From the IMG/VR virus record IMGVR_UViG_3300002334_000053, positions 1-61,624 of that record: a stretch of DNA of 61,624 nt. One strand, 5' to 3'. The position numbers were made by a program, and so were the translations under genes. The notes below the pieces were generated by a model. The model had not been told where the DNA came from. It ran no database searches and worked only from the letters and a program-made list of their open reading frames with translations. Within the stretch, counting starts at the first letter, position 1, and each line of letters begins with the position of its first letter. Positions 23,182 through 31,896 of the stretch are shown here, piece after piece. Origin of the DNA: a virus.

Positions 23182-23842
23182 AGGAAATACAGCGTTGCAC
23201 ATATCTGAATTGCAAGCCGCAATTGAGGGCAAACGTGTAGCGGTTGTAGGTAACGCCAAACAGACACTTGAGGGCGAAGGCAGATTACCCATTGACGATT
23301 ACGATTACGTCATCCGGTTTAATCGTGCGATGGTGGGTACTCGCCTTGGTGCTAAAACAGATTTGCTTGTACTAGCTCAGATCGGTATTCAACAACACAT
23401 CCTTTCGACAGTGCGGCCCGAACTAATCTTGTGGACAAGACCGCAAAAGTTCCAAGAGATACCGAAGAGTCACGACTACCTGAATCACTGTGACAACGTA
23501 ATCATCTTGCCCAAAGATTTACTGTTCGGGCTTCACAGCGATTTCGGCACACTAGAGCTGAAATCTGTTGGAAATATGATGCTGCCGAAGCGCCGAGTTC
23601 CTTCGACCGGGTTTATCGGGTTGTGGTATCTGCTCGAACATTGCTCACCGGCATCGGTTGATATCTGGGGATTCGATTTTTGGGAGTCTCGGTCAACGTC
23701 TTCACCAGAGAGGGCCACACCCGGCCCGCACGATTACGGCTTGGAACGGGCGAAACTGTACGGAATGGGCGGGTTTAAATTCATTGATCCGAAACACAAC
23801 GACCCCAATCAGGGCGAGATTGTGAAAAAATATCTGAAATAG
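23159..23842 (+). CDS. GT29-like glycosyltransferase (sialyltransferase superfamily)
   Basis: The region VAVVGNAKQTLEGEG ... IDDYDYVIRFNRA matches the L-motif of family 29 sialyltransferases, PSTGFIGLWYLLEHC ... VDIWGFDFW matches the S-motif, and HDYGLERA resembles the small terminal motif with its catalytic His. It probably transfers a sugar from a CMP-donor to a glycan or protein. ATGs at 23159 and 23162 have weak ribosome sites; TTG at 23195 has AAAGGA and would remove 12 residues. The 3' end is built from promoter cassette 3: the repeat supplies KKYLK and the stop. Confidence 0.82.
   Translation: MMSRKRCKGNTALHISELQAAIEGKRVAVVGNAKQTLEGEGRLPIDDYDYVIRFNRAMVGTRLGAKTDLLVLAQIGIQQHILSTVRPELILWTRPQKFQEIPKSHDYLNHCDNVIILPKDLLFGLHSDFGTLELKSVGNMMLPKRRVPSTGFIGLWYLLEHCSPASVDIWGFDFWESRSTSSPERATPGPHDYGLERAKLYGMGGFKFIDPKHNDPNQGEIVKKYLK
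23208..23224. repeat. Dispersed palindrome, copy 8 (in 5' coding part)
   Basis: AATTGCAAGCCGCAATT, translated as LQAAI, just inside the GT29-like gene and near its alternative TTG start. Confidence 0.85.
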
Positions 23843-23906
23843 GTGGTGCAAGGGGTTGCACGAACCGATTTAGACGGTAAGATAGACGTGTGGCAAATGG
23901 GTGCCA
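23824..23906 (+). promoter_or_regulatory. Promoter cassette, copy 3, with leader hairpin
   Basis: TTGCAC (23856-23861), a 16-bp spacer and TAAGAT (23878-23883). Leader: TGGCA (23891-23895), loop AATGGG, TGCCA (23902-23906). The A-rich upstream part is also the end of the GT29-like coding sequence. Confidence 0.85.
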
Positions 23907-23926
23907 TAAACAAAGGGACTAGAAAA

Positions 23927-24136
23927 ATGAAAACTGGAAAAACTAAAGCGTGCTTCTCTTTTGACGGTTGCGGATTTCATGTTGTTTTTCTCTGTGGGAG
24001 TTCTACAACCGGGTTCCGGGGTAACTTCAAAACACTTGACGACCTTTGTTCTGATTTACGGTCTGACGGTCTTGATTTAGACTTCCCGAAATTGTCCGAT
24101 CTTTTGGGCGGGTCATCGTTCACGTGTGCGGCTTAG
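23927..24136 (+). CDS. Hypothetical protein, probably early-expressed (69 aa)
   Basis: Not recognised. The ATG at 23927 follows AAAGGGAC; the longer open frame from 23843 runs through the promoter cassette and is rejected. Cys-containing beta pattern (ACFSFDGCGFHVVFLCGSSTTGF). First gene behind promoter cassette 3. Confidence 0.78.
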   Translation: MKTGKTKACFSFDGCGFHVVFLCGSSTTGFRGNFKTLDDLCSDLRSDGLDLDFPKLSDLLGGSSFTCAA

Positions 24137-24157
24137 TTCTTCTAAAAGGATTGAAAA

Positions 24158-24253
24158 ATGAAAAGAATTACGGCAACAGCCGCGAAAAAAGGACGGTTTC
24201 GCTTTGAACGCGTCCTTGAACAAAATACCGAAAAAAACAAGGGTGCTCTATGA
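24158..24253 (+). CDS. Very small basic protein (31 aa)
   Basis: Too short for usual gene callers but convincing: AAAAGGA is 7 nt before the ATG, and its TGA overlaps the next ATG in the ATGA manner used across this genome. Product MKRITATAAKKGRFRFERVL... is basic, with no motif. Confidence 0.55.
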   Translation: MKRITATAAKKGRFRFERVLEQNTEKNKGAL

Positions 24254-24687
24254 ATTCAACGTACAACGTACAACCACACGCGCGAAAAGGCTCAAGTGCA
24301 TTTTGGTGGCGGCAATTTACAGACAGTCACAACATCGGCGTTGTGGTTTCTATTGTGTCAATTACCGGTTTTGTCAAGGGTTCTGAGGATTGTTACGCTA
24401 CCGTTGAAATCGCTAGTGTCGATCCGTATTCAACACAGGCGAAAACAGTAAATATTGAACGGGAAAGTTCTTCGTTTTCTGGCGATACATACACGGTAAC
24501 GGAAATGAAGTATCGTGCCGGTGATATTGTTGATTCGATACCTTTGAAATGTTTGTTTGAGAGCAGGCGTCACGCGTCAATGTTTGCCGTCGATTACGAG
24601 CACAAAAAATTACAAAAAGCCGCTGAATCATACGCGTCAGCGAACAGTTGGTTTAAATCGGTTGTAAAAAAAACGAGAGGTGATTGA
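24250..24687 (+). CDS. Hypothetical protein (145 aa)
   Basis: Not recognised. Predicted beta-sheet in the centre (IGVVVSIVSITGFVKGS; YATVEIASVDPYSTQ) and a basic helical end. Coupled to both neighbours by stop-start overlaps. Confidence 0.75.
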   Translation: MNSTYNVQPHARKGSSAFWWRQFTDSHNIGVVVSIVSITGFVKGSEDCYATVEIASVDPYSTQAKTVNIERESSSFSGDTYTVTEMKYRAGDIVDSIPLKCLFESRRHASMFAVDYEHKKLQKAAESYASANSWFKSVVKKTRGD

Positions 24688-25376
24688 TGGGTAAGAGAAA
24701 AAGAGTCATCGTGAAAAAGAAGAGACGCGCAACACCGAAGATTACAGAAAGGGTTGCTCGGAAGCCGGGAGTGGTACGGGCTGAATCTAAACTGCAAACC
24801 CACGCGGCGGCGATTGTTCCTACCACAATCAAACCGCGAAGCATGACCGAACGTGATGAGCGGACTATGGGTATGTACACGGTTGAAGAGATGTTAACGC
24901 GTGGAGTTTCAAACAATCCTTACACTTGGTATGACCCGGCACTCGTTGATTGGATCACTGCCATCGGGTTACCCGGTGAGGCCGGTAAGATGTTCAGAGG
25001 TTCTTTCAATGGCATGTACTCGTACCCGATGAAAAACATCTTATCGAGGGGCACAAGCGATCGTAAAGGTGTTGAACGCACAGATATGCTTGTTGAGTCC
25101 GTACTGAAAACAGCAGCGCCAAAAGTACGATGGCGAAAAGAGGCTCGTAGTATTTGTCATCGATATTGTTTGTTCGCTTGTGTGGTTCGGTCTAAGGCTT
25201 GGCGAAAAATCGGAACACCAAAGGAGTCCAAACGGTTATACGACCTTGCGGCTAAGTGGGTGAAGTTCCCGGTGAACCTTCTTGATGACTCTGCAAACGA
25301 AGGATTGGTCATCATCGAGTTCGAGTGCAATCGAATCAATATTTGTTCGGAAGGGCTAATCACGAGCAATTACTAA
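24687..25376 (+). CDS. Hypothetical protein, possibly terminase-associated (229 aa)
   Basis: Not recognised. The N-terminus is very basic (KRKRVIVKKKRRATPKITERVARK), followed by a helical, Trp-containing domain. It ends 56 bp before the large terminase, the place where many phages encode a DNA-binding small terminase; the basic tail would fit, but no helix-turn-helix is evident. The ATG at 24687 follows GAGAGG. Confidence 0.65.
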   Translation: MGKRKRVIVKKKRRATPKITERVARKPGVVRAESKLQTHAAAIVPTTIKPRSMTERDERTMGMYTVEEMLTRGVSNNPYTWYDPALVDWITAIGLPGEAGKMFRGSFNGMYSYPMKNILSRGTSDRKGVERTDMLVESVLKTAAPKVRWRKEARSICHRYCLFACVVRSKAWRKIGTPKESKRLYDLAAKWVKFPVNLLDDSANEGLVIIEFECNRINICSEGLITSNY

Positions 25377-25398
25377 TTTGCTTTGTTTGTCAATATCT

Positions 25399-25426
25399 TT
25401 GTCTATTCCGGGTGAGGTGCTAGAAT
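25399..25426 (+). promoter_or_regulatory. Sigma70-like promoter in front of terL
   Basis: TTGTCT (25399-25404), a 16-bp spacer and TAGAAT (25421-25426). The terL ATG starts 7 bp after the -10, so the transcript would be leaderless or nearly so. Confidence 0.6.
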
Positions 25427-25432
25427 GACCGG

Positions 25433-26926
25433 ATGGCAATAGCACCCGGCACATGTTTAACACGCGGCAACAATTCAGAATTCGCAAGTTTGGATGTAAG
25501 CAATTTTGGCCGAAGTATTATCGAATCGCCGAAACAAGTAGAGGTCAAGATTCGAGAGGTTGAAATTCCGGTGATGCCTTGGCAGGGTGATTTACTTGAG
25601 GCCGAAGAAGAAATCGTTGCGGCTGTTGGGGGTATCGGTAGCGGCAAGACTTACGGCGGCGCGTTGTACACCGTTGATAAGATGGCATTCGAGGCTGATA
25701 CCGGGACCATCGGCGCAGTACTCGCAAACACCTACGAGCAGTTGAGTCAAGCAACACTTCCGAAGCTTTGGGAGGTGTTCGCTACGCTCGGGATGGAATA
25801 CGGAACCGACTACGTACAGAATGAAGCGCCGCCGAGAAACTGGCGAGGGTTCAAAAGTCGATTCAAGAAACATCACAACGTTGTCAGTGTTCGATGTTGG
25901 GGCCAGTTCATTACACGGTCACTTGAGAAGTACAACGCCATTCGCGGCGTGGAACTTGGCTGGTTCTGGTGGGATGAAGCACGCGACAGTAAGGAAGAGG
26001 CGTTCAAGGTCGTTCTAGGACGCCTCAGATGCCCCAAGGCACACAAGAGAGAGGGAAGGATAACAACATCGCCCAACGGGTTCGATTGGCTCTATGAGGC
26101 GTTTGTAGAGAACGCGGAAGTATTCGGTGAAGGCAAGAGACGCATGATCCACATGCGCACGCGAGACAATATCTTTCTTGACGAAGAATTCTTTGAACTT
26201 CTTGAGAAATCATACGATCCGCTGTTTGCTAAACAGGAACTTGATGGTGAGTTTGTCGCGCTTACGGAGGGTCGCGTATACCGCAACTTCCAGCGGAAAA
26301 TACATGTTCGCAAACGCAATTACAATCCAGAGCTTGACCTGTATGTAACCGCTGACTGGAACCGTAACCCGATGTTGTGGGAAATTTGCCAGTTGATACC
26401 GGCAAACTCTTATGACAACAATGAAGACTTTGAAATCTTACACGTGATTGATGAGATTGCGGTGAACGAAGCGGATACACCTAGCGTCTGCGAAGAACTA
26501 ATAAGACGCTACCCGCCTTCGGAACACAAGGGACAAATGCGGTTTTGTGGTGACCCATCAGGACGCAACAAAGACACTCGCGGCAACTACACCGATTACA
26601 AACTTGTTCGTGAGAGCCTAGAGGCACAAGGCGCGTGGGCCGGTAGATTCGTGAGGATGTGGAAGGCCGCACAACCGCCACAAATGAAACGCGTGGCTTC
26701 TATCAATGCTATACTTCTCAACACCCGTAAACAGGTGCGTCTTTACATTGATCCGAAATGTAAAGAATTGCATCGTGACTTTGAACGATGCGTGTGGAAG
26801 CCGGGTACGAAATTGATGGACAAAGATACCGATCGATCACGTACGCACGCCTCAGACGCGCTATCGTACTTGACACTCGTAATGTTCCCGCCTTTGACTA
26901 GCGGTAGCGGAACAATCACCATATGA
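25433..26926 (+). CDS. terL: Terminase large subunit
   Basis: ATP-driven motor and nuclease that packages DNA into the prohead. Walker A is GGIGSGKT (residues 66-73), Walker B with the catalytic Glu is FWWDEA (178-183), and TSPNGFDWL (212-220) is the coupling motif. The nuclease domain starts with Asp308 in TADWNRNP and continues with CGDPSGR and HASDALSY near the end, the usual three acidic positions. The length is normal for Terminase_6-like enzymes. No Shine-Dalgarno precedes the ATG. Its TGA shares a base with palindrome copy 9. Confidence 0.95.
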   Translation: MAIAPGTCLTRGNNSEFASLDVSNFGRSIIESPKQVEVKIREVEIPVMPWQGDLLEAEEEIVAAVGGIGSGKTYGGALYTVDKMAFEADTGTIGAVLANTYEQLSQATLPKLWEVFATLGMEYGTDYVQNEAPPRNWRGFKSRFKKHHNVVSVRCWGQFITRSLEKYNAIRGVELGWFWWDEARDSKEEAFKVVLGRLRCPKAHKREGRITTSPNGFDWLYEAFVENAEVFGEGKRRMIHMRTRDNIFLDEEFFELLEKSYDPLFAKQELDGEFVALTEGRVYRNFQRKIHVRKRNYNPELDLYVTADWNRNPMLWEICQLIPANSYDNNEDFEILHVIDEIAVNEADTPSVCEELIRRYPPSEHKGQMRFCGDPSGRNKDTRGNYTDYKLVRESLEAQGAWAGRFVRMWKAAQPPQMKRVASINAILLNTRKQVRLYIDPKCKELHRDFERCVWKPGTKLMDKDTDRSRTHASDALSYLTLVMFPPLTSGSGTITI

Positions 26927-26942
26927 ATTGCAAGCCGCAATT
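26926..26942. repeat. Dispersed palindrome, copy 9
   Basis: AATTGCAAGCCGCAATT between terL and portal; first A is the last base of the terL stop, 17 nt before the portal ATG. Confidence 0.92.
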
Positions 26943-26959
26943 GAACAGGATATAGACAA

Positions 26960-28744
26960 ATGGCAAAGATCATTGCAGAGCAGCAGAACGTATCGGAAAA
27001 TAAAAGTTCCAACCCTAGTTTTGACGCATACTTTATGGAAGGGTTGCTTGACCGTAAAAGGTTGTTCAACTTTCTTGATGTTTCGTACCGAGGCGGCAAA
27101 GCGTACAAAGAAGGTTGTGATGTTTACGGGTTGCCGCTTCTTATTCCGCACGAGTTGGAACTAAGCGGTTCTGGTGATTCGCCGCAAACTTTGAACGCAA
27201 TTATTGCCAATACCGGCAATTCGGAAGATAACCGTTTCTTACGTCGTCTACGTACATCGTCGTATAAGAACTTCACCAAGCCGATTATTTCTAGGTTCGC
27301 GGCATACGTCACCCGTAACGATCCAAAGCGGTATGACACGGACGAGCTTGATCGGATCAAGATTAAACCGTTCATTGATGAAATGATTTTGGAGGGGTTG
27401 AAGCTTACAGAAGTATGGGTTGGGTACGATACCGTCCAGCTTGACGAATTTGATGAAGATGGCAGTTTGATCTCTTATACGGAGAACGATATTGCTGTTC
27501 TTGATCCAGAACATCAAGGCAGGCCATACCCTGTAATGATCGATGCTAGAAACGTTGTTGATTTTGATGAGGACGAAAACGGTGTTATTCATCGTGTTGT
27601 ATTTGAAGAGATTGAAGAATTCAAAGATTCATTCACTGCTAAAAAGTCAAAGGTTACAAACTACAAAGAGTGGACAACAACCGGTTGGAAAACTTATCGC
27701 AAGGTGAAATCAGGCGATAGTAAAAATTCGTTCAATCAAGAAAAAACTTCAACGATCACCAACACGCTAACCGGCTCATCTGTTCGAGTTGAGTTGATTA
27801 GTGAGGGTTCGCATTCATTCGAGGAAGTCCCTTTTAGACCGTTCCGGCCAAGGTTCCCTACCGAAGACCTTGCGGATTTGAACAGGCTTCTGTTCAACAT
27901 CGAATCACTTGTTGATGAAGAGTTGTTTTCATCGACGTTCACCCAGAAAGTGATTACAGGCGCGAGCGCTGACGAAGTGAAGACGGCTACAACAGGGTCA
28001 GGTAATACGCTCGTTATCGAGAACCAAGATGCAACGCTTGATGTTATTGGTTCTATCGAGGGTCAAGCTGCAAGTCTCATGGACCGGTGTAGACATATCG
28101 TCGAGGATATTTACCGTCTAACAGCTATGGATAGCGGGCAAAAGAATGTTGCTGAAGCGGCAGAGAAAAAGAAACGAGACTTGGAAGCGCTTTACACCTT
28201 GCTAATTCAGGTGGCCAAAGACGCGGAGATTGTAGAGAACGAATTGCTTATCGGCATGGGTATCATCGAAGCGGGTGATACAAATCAGCTTTCTGTTTAT
28301 GATCGCAAGTTTGATATTGCAAGTATCGCCGAAATGCTTGAAGAGCTTGAAAGTTTAGGACGTATGCCGTTCGTACCCGGATCGTTTAAACGTATGAAGG
28401 CGTTGCAGATTATGCGGAGGCTCGATACCCATAACGAGTTTAAAGACTACAAAACTTCGGAAGACATGATTGACACTACAACCGAAATGGTGGAAGCCAT
28501 TGAAGTACTGCTACGTATGGGCATAGTTACCCCGGAAGCTATCGCAACAGCGCTAGGTTTGCCGACTACGCCTGAAATCATCAAGATGATTCAAGAGAAG
28601 ATGAGCAGTCACCGCGAAGCCGATGATGTGTTTGGTGATGATGAAGCCGCGCAAGAGTTTGAGGATGATAAAAATGGCAAAGAAGATAGTGTTATCGAAG
28701 ATGAAGGGTTTGAATCTAAAGGAAATCAAAGCGAAGATAAGTGA
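26960..28744 (+). CDS. Portal protein (594 aa)
   Basis: Ring at the capsid vertex through which DNA enters and leaves and to which tail factors attach. Recognised by position after terL, size, and a portal-like middle (FLDVSYRGGKAYKEG near the N-terminus; helical LADLNRLLFNIESLVDEELF, ITGASADEVKTATTGSGNTL and AEAAEKKKRDLEALYTLLIQ). The C-terminus is acidic and probably disordered (AQEFEDDKNGKEDS). It overlaps the next gene by 71 nt. Confidence 0.85.
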   Translation: MAKIIAEQQNVSENKSSNPSFDAYFMEGLLDRKRLFNFLDVSYRGGKAYKEGCDVYGLPLLIPHELELSGSGDSPQTLNAIIANTGNSEDNRFLRRLRTSSYKNFTKPIISRFAAYVTRNDPKRYDTDELDRIKIKPFIDEMILEGLKLTEVWVGYDTVQLDEFDEDGSLISYTENDIAVLDPEHQGRPYPVMIDARNVVDFDEDENGVIHRVVFEEIEEFKDSFTAKKSKVTNYKEWTTTGWKTYRKVKSGDSKNSFNQEKTSTITNTLTGSSVRVELISEGSHSFEEVPFRPFRPRFPTEDLADLNRLLFNIESLVDEELFSSTFTQKVITGASADEVKTATTGSGNTLVIENQDATLDVIGSIEGQAASLMDRCRHIVEDIYRLTAMDSGQKNVAEAAEKKKRDLEALYTLLIQVAKDAEIVENELLIGMGIIEAGDTNQLSVYDRKFDIASIAEMLEELESLGRMPFVPGSFKRMKALQIMRRLDTHNEFKDYKTSEDMIDTTTEMVEAIEVLLRMGIVTPEAIATALGLPTTPEIIKMIQEKMSSHREADDVFGDDEAAQEFEDDKNGKEDSVIEDEGFESKGNQSEDK

Positions 28745-28985
28745 TGTGATCGGATCGAGATCGAAAGAAGACGAGCCGGAAATTCATCCGGTAGAAATAC
28801 GTGGCGACGATCCGAGAAACAACAACAACCCGTATGTAATCATGGCGAAGATGAAAAAGATCATGGACGCAAACCCGCGAGGGTTAAAGACGGGATCGCT
28901 TGAGGCGTTGAAGTTTGACCGGTTGAAAATTCGTTTAGAAAAAATACAGAATGCCGAACAAATCAAAGAAGTTGACACTTCGTGA
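28674..28985 (+). CDS. Hypothetical protein between portal and head protein (103 aa)
   Basis: Not recognised. The ATG at 28674 has GAGG 8 nt upstream, giving a 71-nt overlap with the portal gene; ATG 28701 would shorten the overlap. Basic and helical, with KIRLEKIQNAEQIKE near the end. It also overlaps the head protein gene by 35 nt. Could be a small portal or head accessory. Confidence 0.6.
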   Translation: MAKKIVLSKMKGLNLKEIKAKISDVIGSRSKEDEPEIHPVEIRGDDPRNNNNPYVIMAKMKKIMDANPRGLKTGSLEALKFDRLKIRLEKIQNAEQIKEVDTS

Positions 28986-30084
28986 AGAGATACTTGATAA
29001 CCGCGCAAGGCTCATCAAGCACGAAAAAGAAATTGTTGCTGCTGCTGATTTGTTCTTTGTTGGTCTTGAACGTGAGTGGAAAAAAGAAATCAATCGAACG
29101 ATTCGTACGGCTTCTCCGAATCGAAGTGTTTCGGCAACACAAGAGGCATTGCTAAGACGTAAAGTAATGATATTGCGAAGAGTGAACGCGATAACAGACA
29201 AAAAGGTTGCTGAAGTTCAGAAGTGGCTCGGTACGAGGGTTCAGCAGATCGGACTAAGGGAATCGGTAAGGGTTCAATCGATCCTTGACACTCAGATATC
29301 TCGCAGTCTCGTTACGACAGGGCGAACCGTACCGAATGCGGGGTTTACAAACGTCAAGTTTCAAGGGATTGGCAGGGGTTCGATACAGTCTGCTCTAGGT
29401 TCTGATCTTGTTGGGCACAAACAACTGAAGTCGTTCGAGCACATAAGCAAGACTGTAAAAGAGAAGATGAAGAAAGAGCTTGCGCAGACCATCGCAGACG
29501 GCAAAGGGCCGGACGATCTAATCAAGAAATGGACGCGGGGATCAGGATCGGCACATCGCAAGTTTAAGAACGATGTACGGGCACTTGCTAGAACTTCCCT
29601 ACATGCCGCTTCAAACGCCGCACACGAGGCCGTATACCGTCAGAACGCAGTGCTAATACCACGTGTCAGATGGGAAGCTACATTTGACAGCGTAACTTGC
29701 ATGGTGTGCGGGGGATATCACGGCACAGAGTACGCGGTCAACAACGCACCCGCGATACCCGCACATCTAAATTGTCGATGTATCTTGATTCCGATATTCG
29801 GTGACCCGTTGCTGAACAGTGATTTGAACAGCCTTGAAGCGTACGTTGATAAAGGCGTGACGAGATACCGACAAGCCGATAGATCGTTTGATAACTGGTT
29901 GCGTGTAAGGGCGACCGAAGCACAGAAGAACGACTTCTTTCAAAGTAAATTTAAACGAGCGGCATGGCAGGATAAAAAAGTAAAACTTGAACAGATGGTG
30001 ACACCTACGAACCATGTACTGACAGATGGTCAGATATCAAGATTGATTACCGATAGCAATTGGTTAAAAGCACACCCCATTTGA
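28951..30084 (+). CDS. Mu gpF-like head morphogenesis (minor head) protein
   Basis: Minor capsid component of the SPP1 gp7/Mu gpF family that acts at the portal during head assembly. The C-terminal half carries the family block RWEATFDSVTCMVCGGYHG followed by AIPAHLNCRCILIPI (Cys-x2-Cys and CRC), and ARTSLHAASNAA just before it. The N-terminal 130 residues are helical. Its stop shares a base with palindrome copy 10. Confidence 0.88.
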   Translation: MPNKSKKLTLREEILDNRARLIKHEKEIVAAADLFFVGLEREWKKEINRTIRTASPNRSVSATQEALLRRKVMILRRVNAITDKKVAEVQKWLGTRVQQIGLRESVRVQSILDTQISRSLVTTGRTVPNAGFTNVKFQGIGRGSIQSALGSDLVGHKQLKSFEHISKTVKEKMKKELAQTIADGKGPDDLIKKWTRGSGSAHRKFKNDVRALARTSLHAASNAAHEAVYRQNAVLIPRVRWEATFDSVTCMVCGGYHGTEYAVNNAPAIPAHLNCRCILIPIFGDPLLNSDLNSLEAYVDKGVTRYRQADRSFDNWLRVRATEAQKNDFFQSKFKRAAWQDKKVKLEQMVTPTNHVLTDGQISRLITDSNWLKAHPI

Positions 30085-30100
30085 ATTGCGGCTCGCAATT
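30084..30100. repeat. Dispersed palindrome, copy 10
   Basis: AATTGCGGCTCGCAATT; starts on the last base of the upstream stop, 15 nt before the ATG at 30116. Confidence 0.92.
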
Positions 30101-30115
30101 CAGGAGATAAATACA

Positions 30116-30646
30116 ATGGCTTTGAATACAGATATAGCGGGAACGGCTACCGACTCATACGTAACGCTTGCCGAATTCTCAACGATTGGTGCAACGCTCG
30201 TTGAGCTTGTGCAATACGGTATCGACCAAGCCGATCTAACGGCATTTGAGGCCGCTTCTGTTGCCACACAAGAAGAAGTTGCAAGGCTTTCAGCAAATAA
30301 CATCGATACAGCCGCATACGACGGTGTGAAATTCACGGACGCACAAATAAGAGAGTGGCCGAGAACAAGAACACGTAGACCCGATTTGCGCGAGGGGACT
30401 ATTGTACCGCGTGAGGTTCTTCTGGCACAGGTCGCAGATGGGCTGAAGGCGTTTGCATTGAAGAGTGACAACCAAGAAGCACTTGATAGTAACATCGCTT
30501 CGTTCTCGCTTGCCGAACAATCCGTTTCGTTCAACACTAAAAACGCTTTTAAGAATGCGAATATTCACAATTCGGCAAAGAACATTTTAGAGAAGGGTAA
30601 TTTGCTTCGCGGCGGTGTTTCTTCCGTGCGAATGCGTAGAGGTTGA
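30116..30646 (+). CDS. Probable head-tail connector/neck protein (176 aa)
   Basis: Not recognised with certainty. The start at 30116 has AGGAGA upstream; the longer frame from 30086 would begin inside the palindrome. The product starts with SYVTLAEFST and DQADLTAFEAAS-type helices, as in small adaptor proteins that bind the portal, and ends basic (SSVRMRRG). Position before the scaffold suggests head completion or an accessory role. Confidence 0.55.
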   Translation: MALNTDIAGTATDSYVTLAEFSTIGATLVELVQYGIDQADLTAFEAASVATQEEVARLSANNIDTAAYDGVKFTDAQIREWPRTRTRRPDLREGTIVPREVLLAQVADGLKAFALKSDNQEALDSNIASFSLAEQSVSFNTKNAFKNANIHNSAKNILEKGNLLRGGVSSVRMRRG

Positions 30647-30678
30647 ACTGATATAGGAATTGTTTTGTTGTTTATTGT

Positions 30679-30707
30679 TTGACATTCCTAAATTGCTTCC
30701 GTATTCT
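30679..30707 (+). promoter_or_regulatory. Consensus sigma70 promoter upstream of scaffold and coat
   Basis: TTGACA (30679-30684), a 17-bp spacer and TATTCT (30702-30707), followed by ACACGTGT as in the 10517 promoter. The leader to the scaffold ATG is about 175 nt and contains an 8-codon frame (MSDSKLLR, 30778) but nothing else visible. Confidence 0.75.
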
Positions 30708-30886
30708 ACACGTGTCGTCTTACTCGAAAGAGTTGGGCGATAATTCCAAAGTTGGCGGTCTTGTTATAGATCGCACTATGAGTGATTCAAAGTTGCTCAG
30801 ATGAAGAGAACGGAAGTGCATACCCGTTTTCCGCGTTGACTGCGAAAGGTCAGAAAAAAACACTCCCGACCATAGGAGGTAATCCC

Positions 30887-31789
30887 ATGTTGATTACTGC
30901 TAATTCAATCGTTCGTAATTGTGGCGTCGGTCCTACATTTGATGCGGGTTCACCTGATCCGTTTCGCCCATTTGGTGCTTGTCACTTCTCGGGCGATCGC
31001 TTTGGCGGTCCTTTGTTTGTACCGGATGCTGATGAAGGCAGTGGTTCAGAAGAAGAAACTGTTGAAGAGACTGTTGTAGAAGAAGGCGAAGAAGTCGTAG
31101 AAGCAACAATTCCAAAAAGGCAGTACGACAGTGTTATGAAGGAAACGAGACAGCGGAAGAGAACCATTGCTGAACGAGACGTTGAGATCGTAAGACTTAC
31201 AGGTCTCGTTCCGAACGAAGATGAGCTTGCGGAGTTTCGTGACTTCCAATCGAATAAAGAAAACGAAGAAGTTGAAAAGAAAAAGAGTGCGGGTCGTTTT
31301 GAAGAATTGCTTTCGACTGCGAACAAGAAGCACGCAGCAGAAATTGGTGCTCTTGACAAGACGGTTGCGGGTCTTACGGCTCGGCTTGGCGCAACAACTG
31401 TTCGTAGTGCTCTTGCGTCAGTTATCCCGCAATACACAGGCGCACCGGTTGCCGATGTGATTGCAATGATTGGTGACGGTGTTTCGTTTGATGCTGAAGA
31501 AGACGCAATCGTCTTGAAAGGCCCGGACGGTGAATGGCCGTTGAACGATAGCGGCAAAACCCAAAGCCTTGAAGAATTTGTTGAAAAGTTCATTGCAGGT
31601 AAGTCGTACCTAGTCAAAGTCGAGCCGCTTGGTGGTTCTGGCGGGAAAAACCAAAGAGTATCGGGTAAGACAGGTGCGAGATTGACAGGGGCACAGATCA
31701 ACGCTCTACCGTTGGATGAAAAAAGATCAGTGCTGAAGTCGATTCGTGAAGGCAACGAGAATGCAATCGAAGCCTTCAAGCGTAACTAA
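30887..31789 (+). CDS. Capsid scaffolding protein (300 aa)
   Basis: Directs coat assembly and is released or degraded before packaging. It lies directly upstream of the coat gene, is highly acidic in residues 40-75 (long Glu/Val run) and then forms a long coiled coil (RQRKRTIAERDVEIVRLTG; KKKSAGRFEELLSTANKKH), the common scaffold design. The ATG at 30887 follows a near-perfect AGGAGGT; the longer frame from 30782 lacks one. The basic end (ENAIEAFKRN) would bind coat subunits. Confidence 0.82.
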   Translation: MLITANSIVRNCGVGPTFDAGSPDPFRPFGACHFSGDRFGGPLFVPDADEGSGSEEETVEETVVEEGEEVVEATIPKRQYDSVMKETRQRKRTIAERDVEIVRLTGLVPNEDELAEFRDFQSNKENEEVEKKKSAGRFEELLSTANKKHAAEIGALDKTVAGLTARLGATTVRSALASVIPQYTGAPVADVIAMIGDGVSFDAEEDAIVLKGPDGEWPLNDSGKTQSLEEFVEKFIAGKSYLVKVEPLGGSGGKNQRVSGKTGARLTGAQINALPLDEKRSVLKSIREGNENAIEAFKRN

Positions 31790-31896
31790 GAAAACCTTTG
31801 AGCCGGAATAGCTTTGTAATTGTTGTGAAGCGGGTTTGAAGGGTAGTAGAAAAAATACCTTGTTGCAAAGCAGGGTTTCAATTTGGAGAATGAAAA

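Noticed and set aside
24684-24686. TTG start for the 24687 gene
   Set aside because: The ATG directly after it is better placed for GAGAGG and is the usual start codon.
30982-31779. 265-aa minus-strand frame opposite the scaffold gene
   Set aside because: Ser/Pro/Ala-rich antisense of a charged coiled-coil gene; no ribosome site, and all neighbours are on the + strand.
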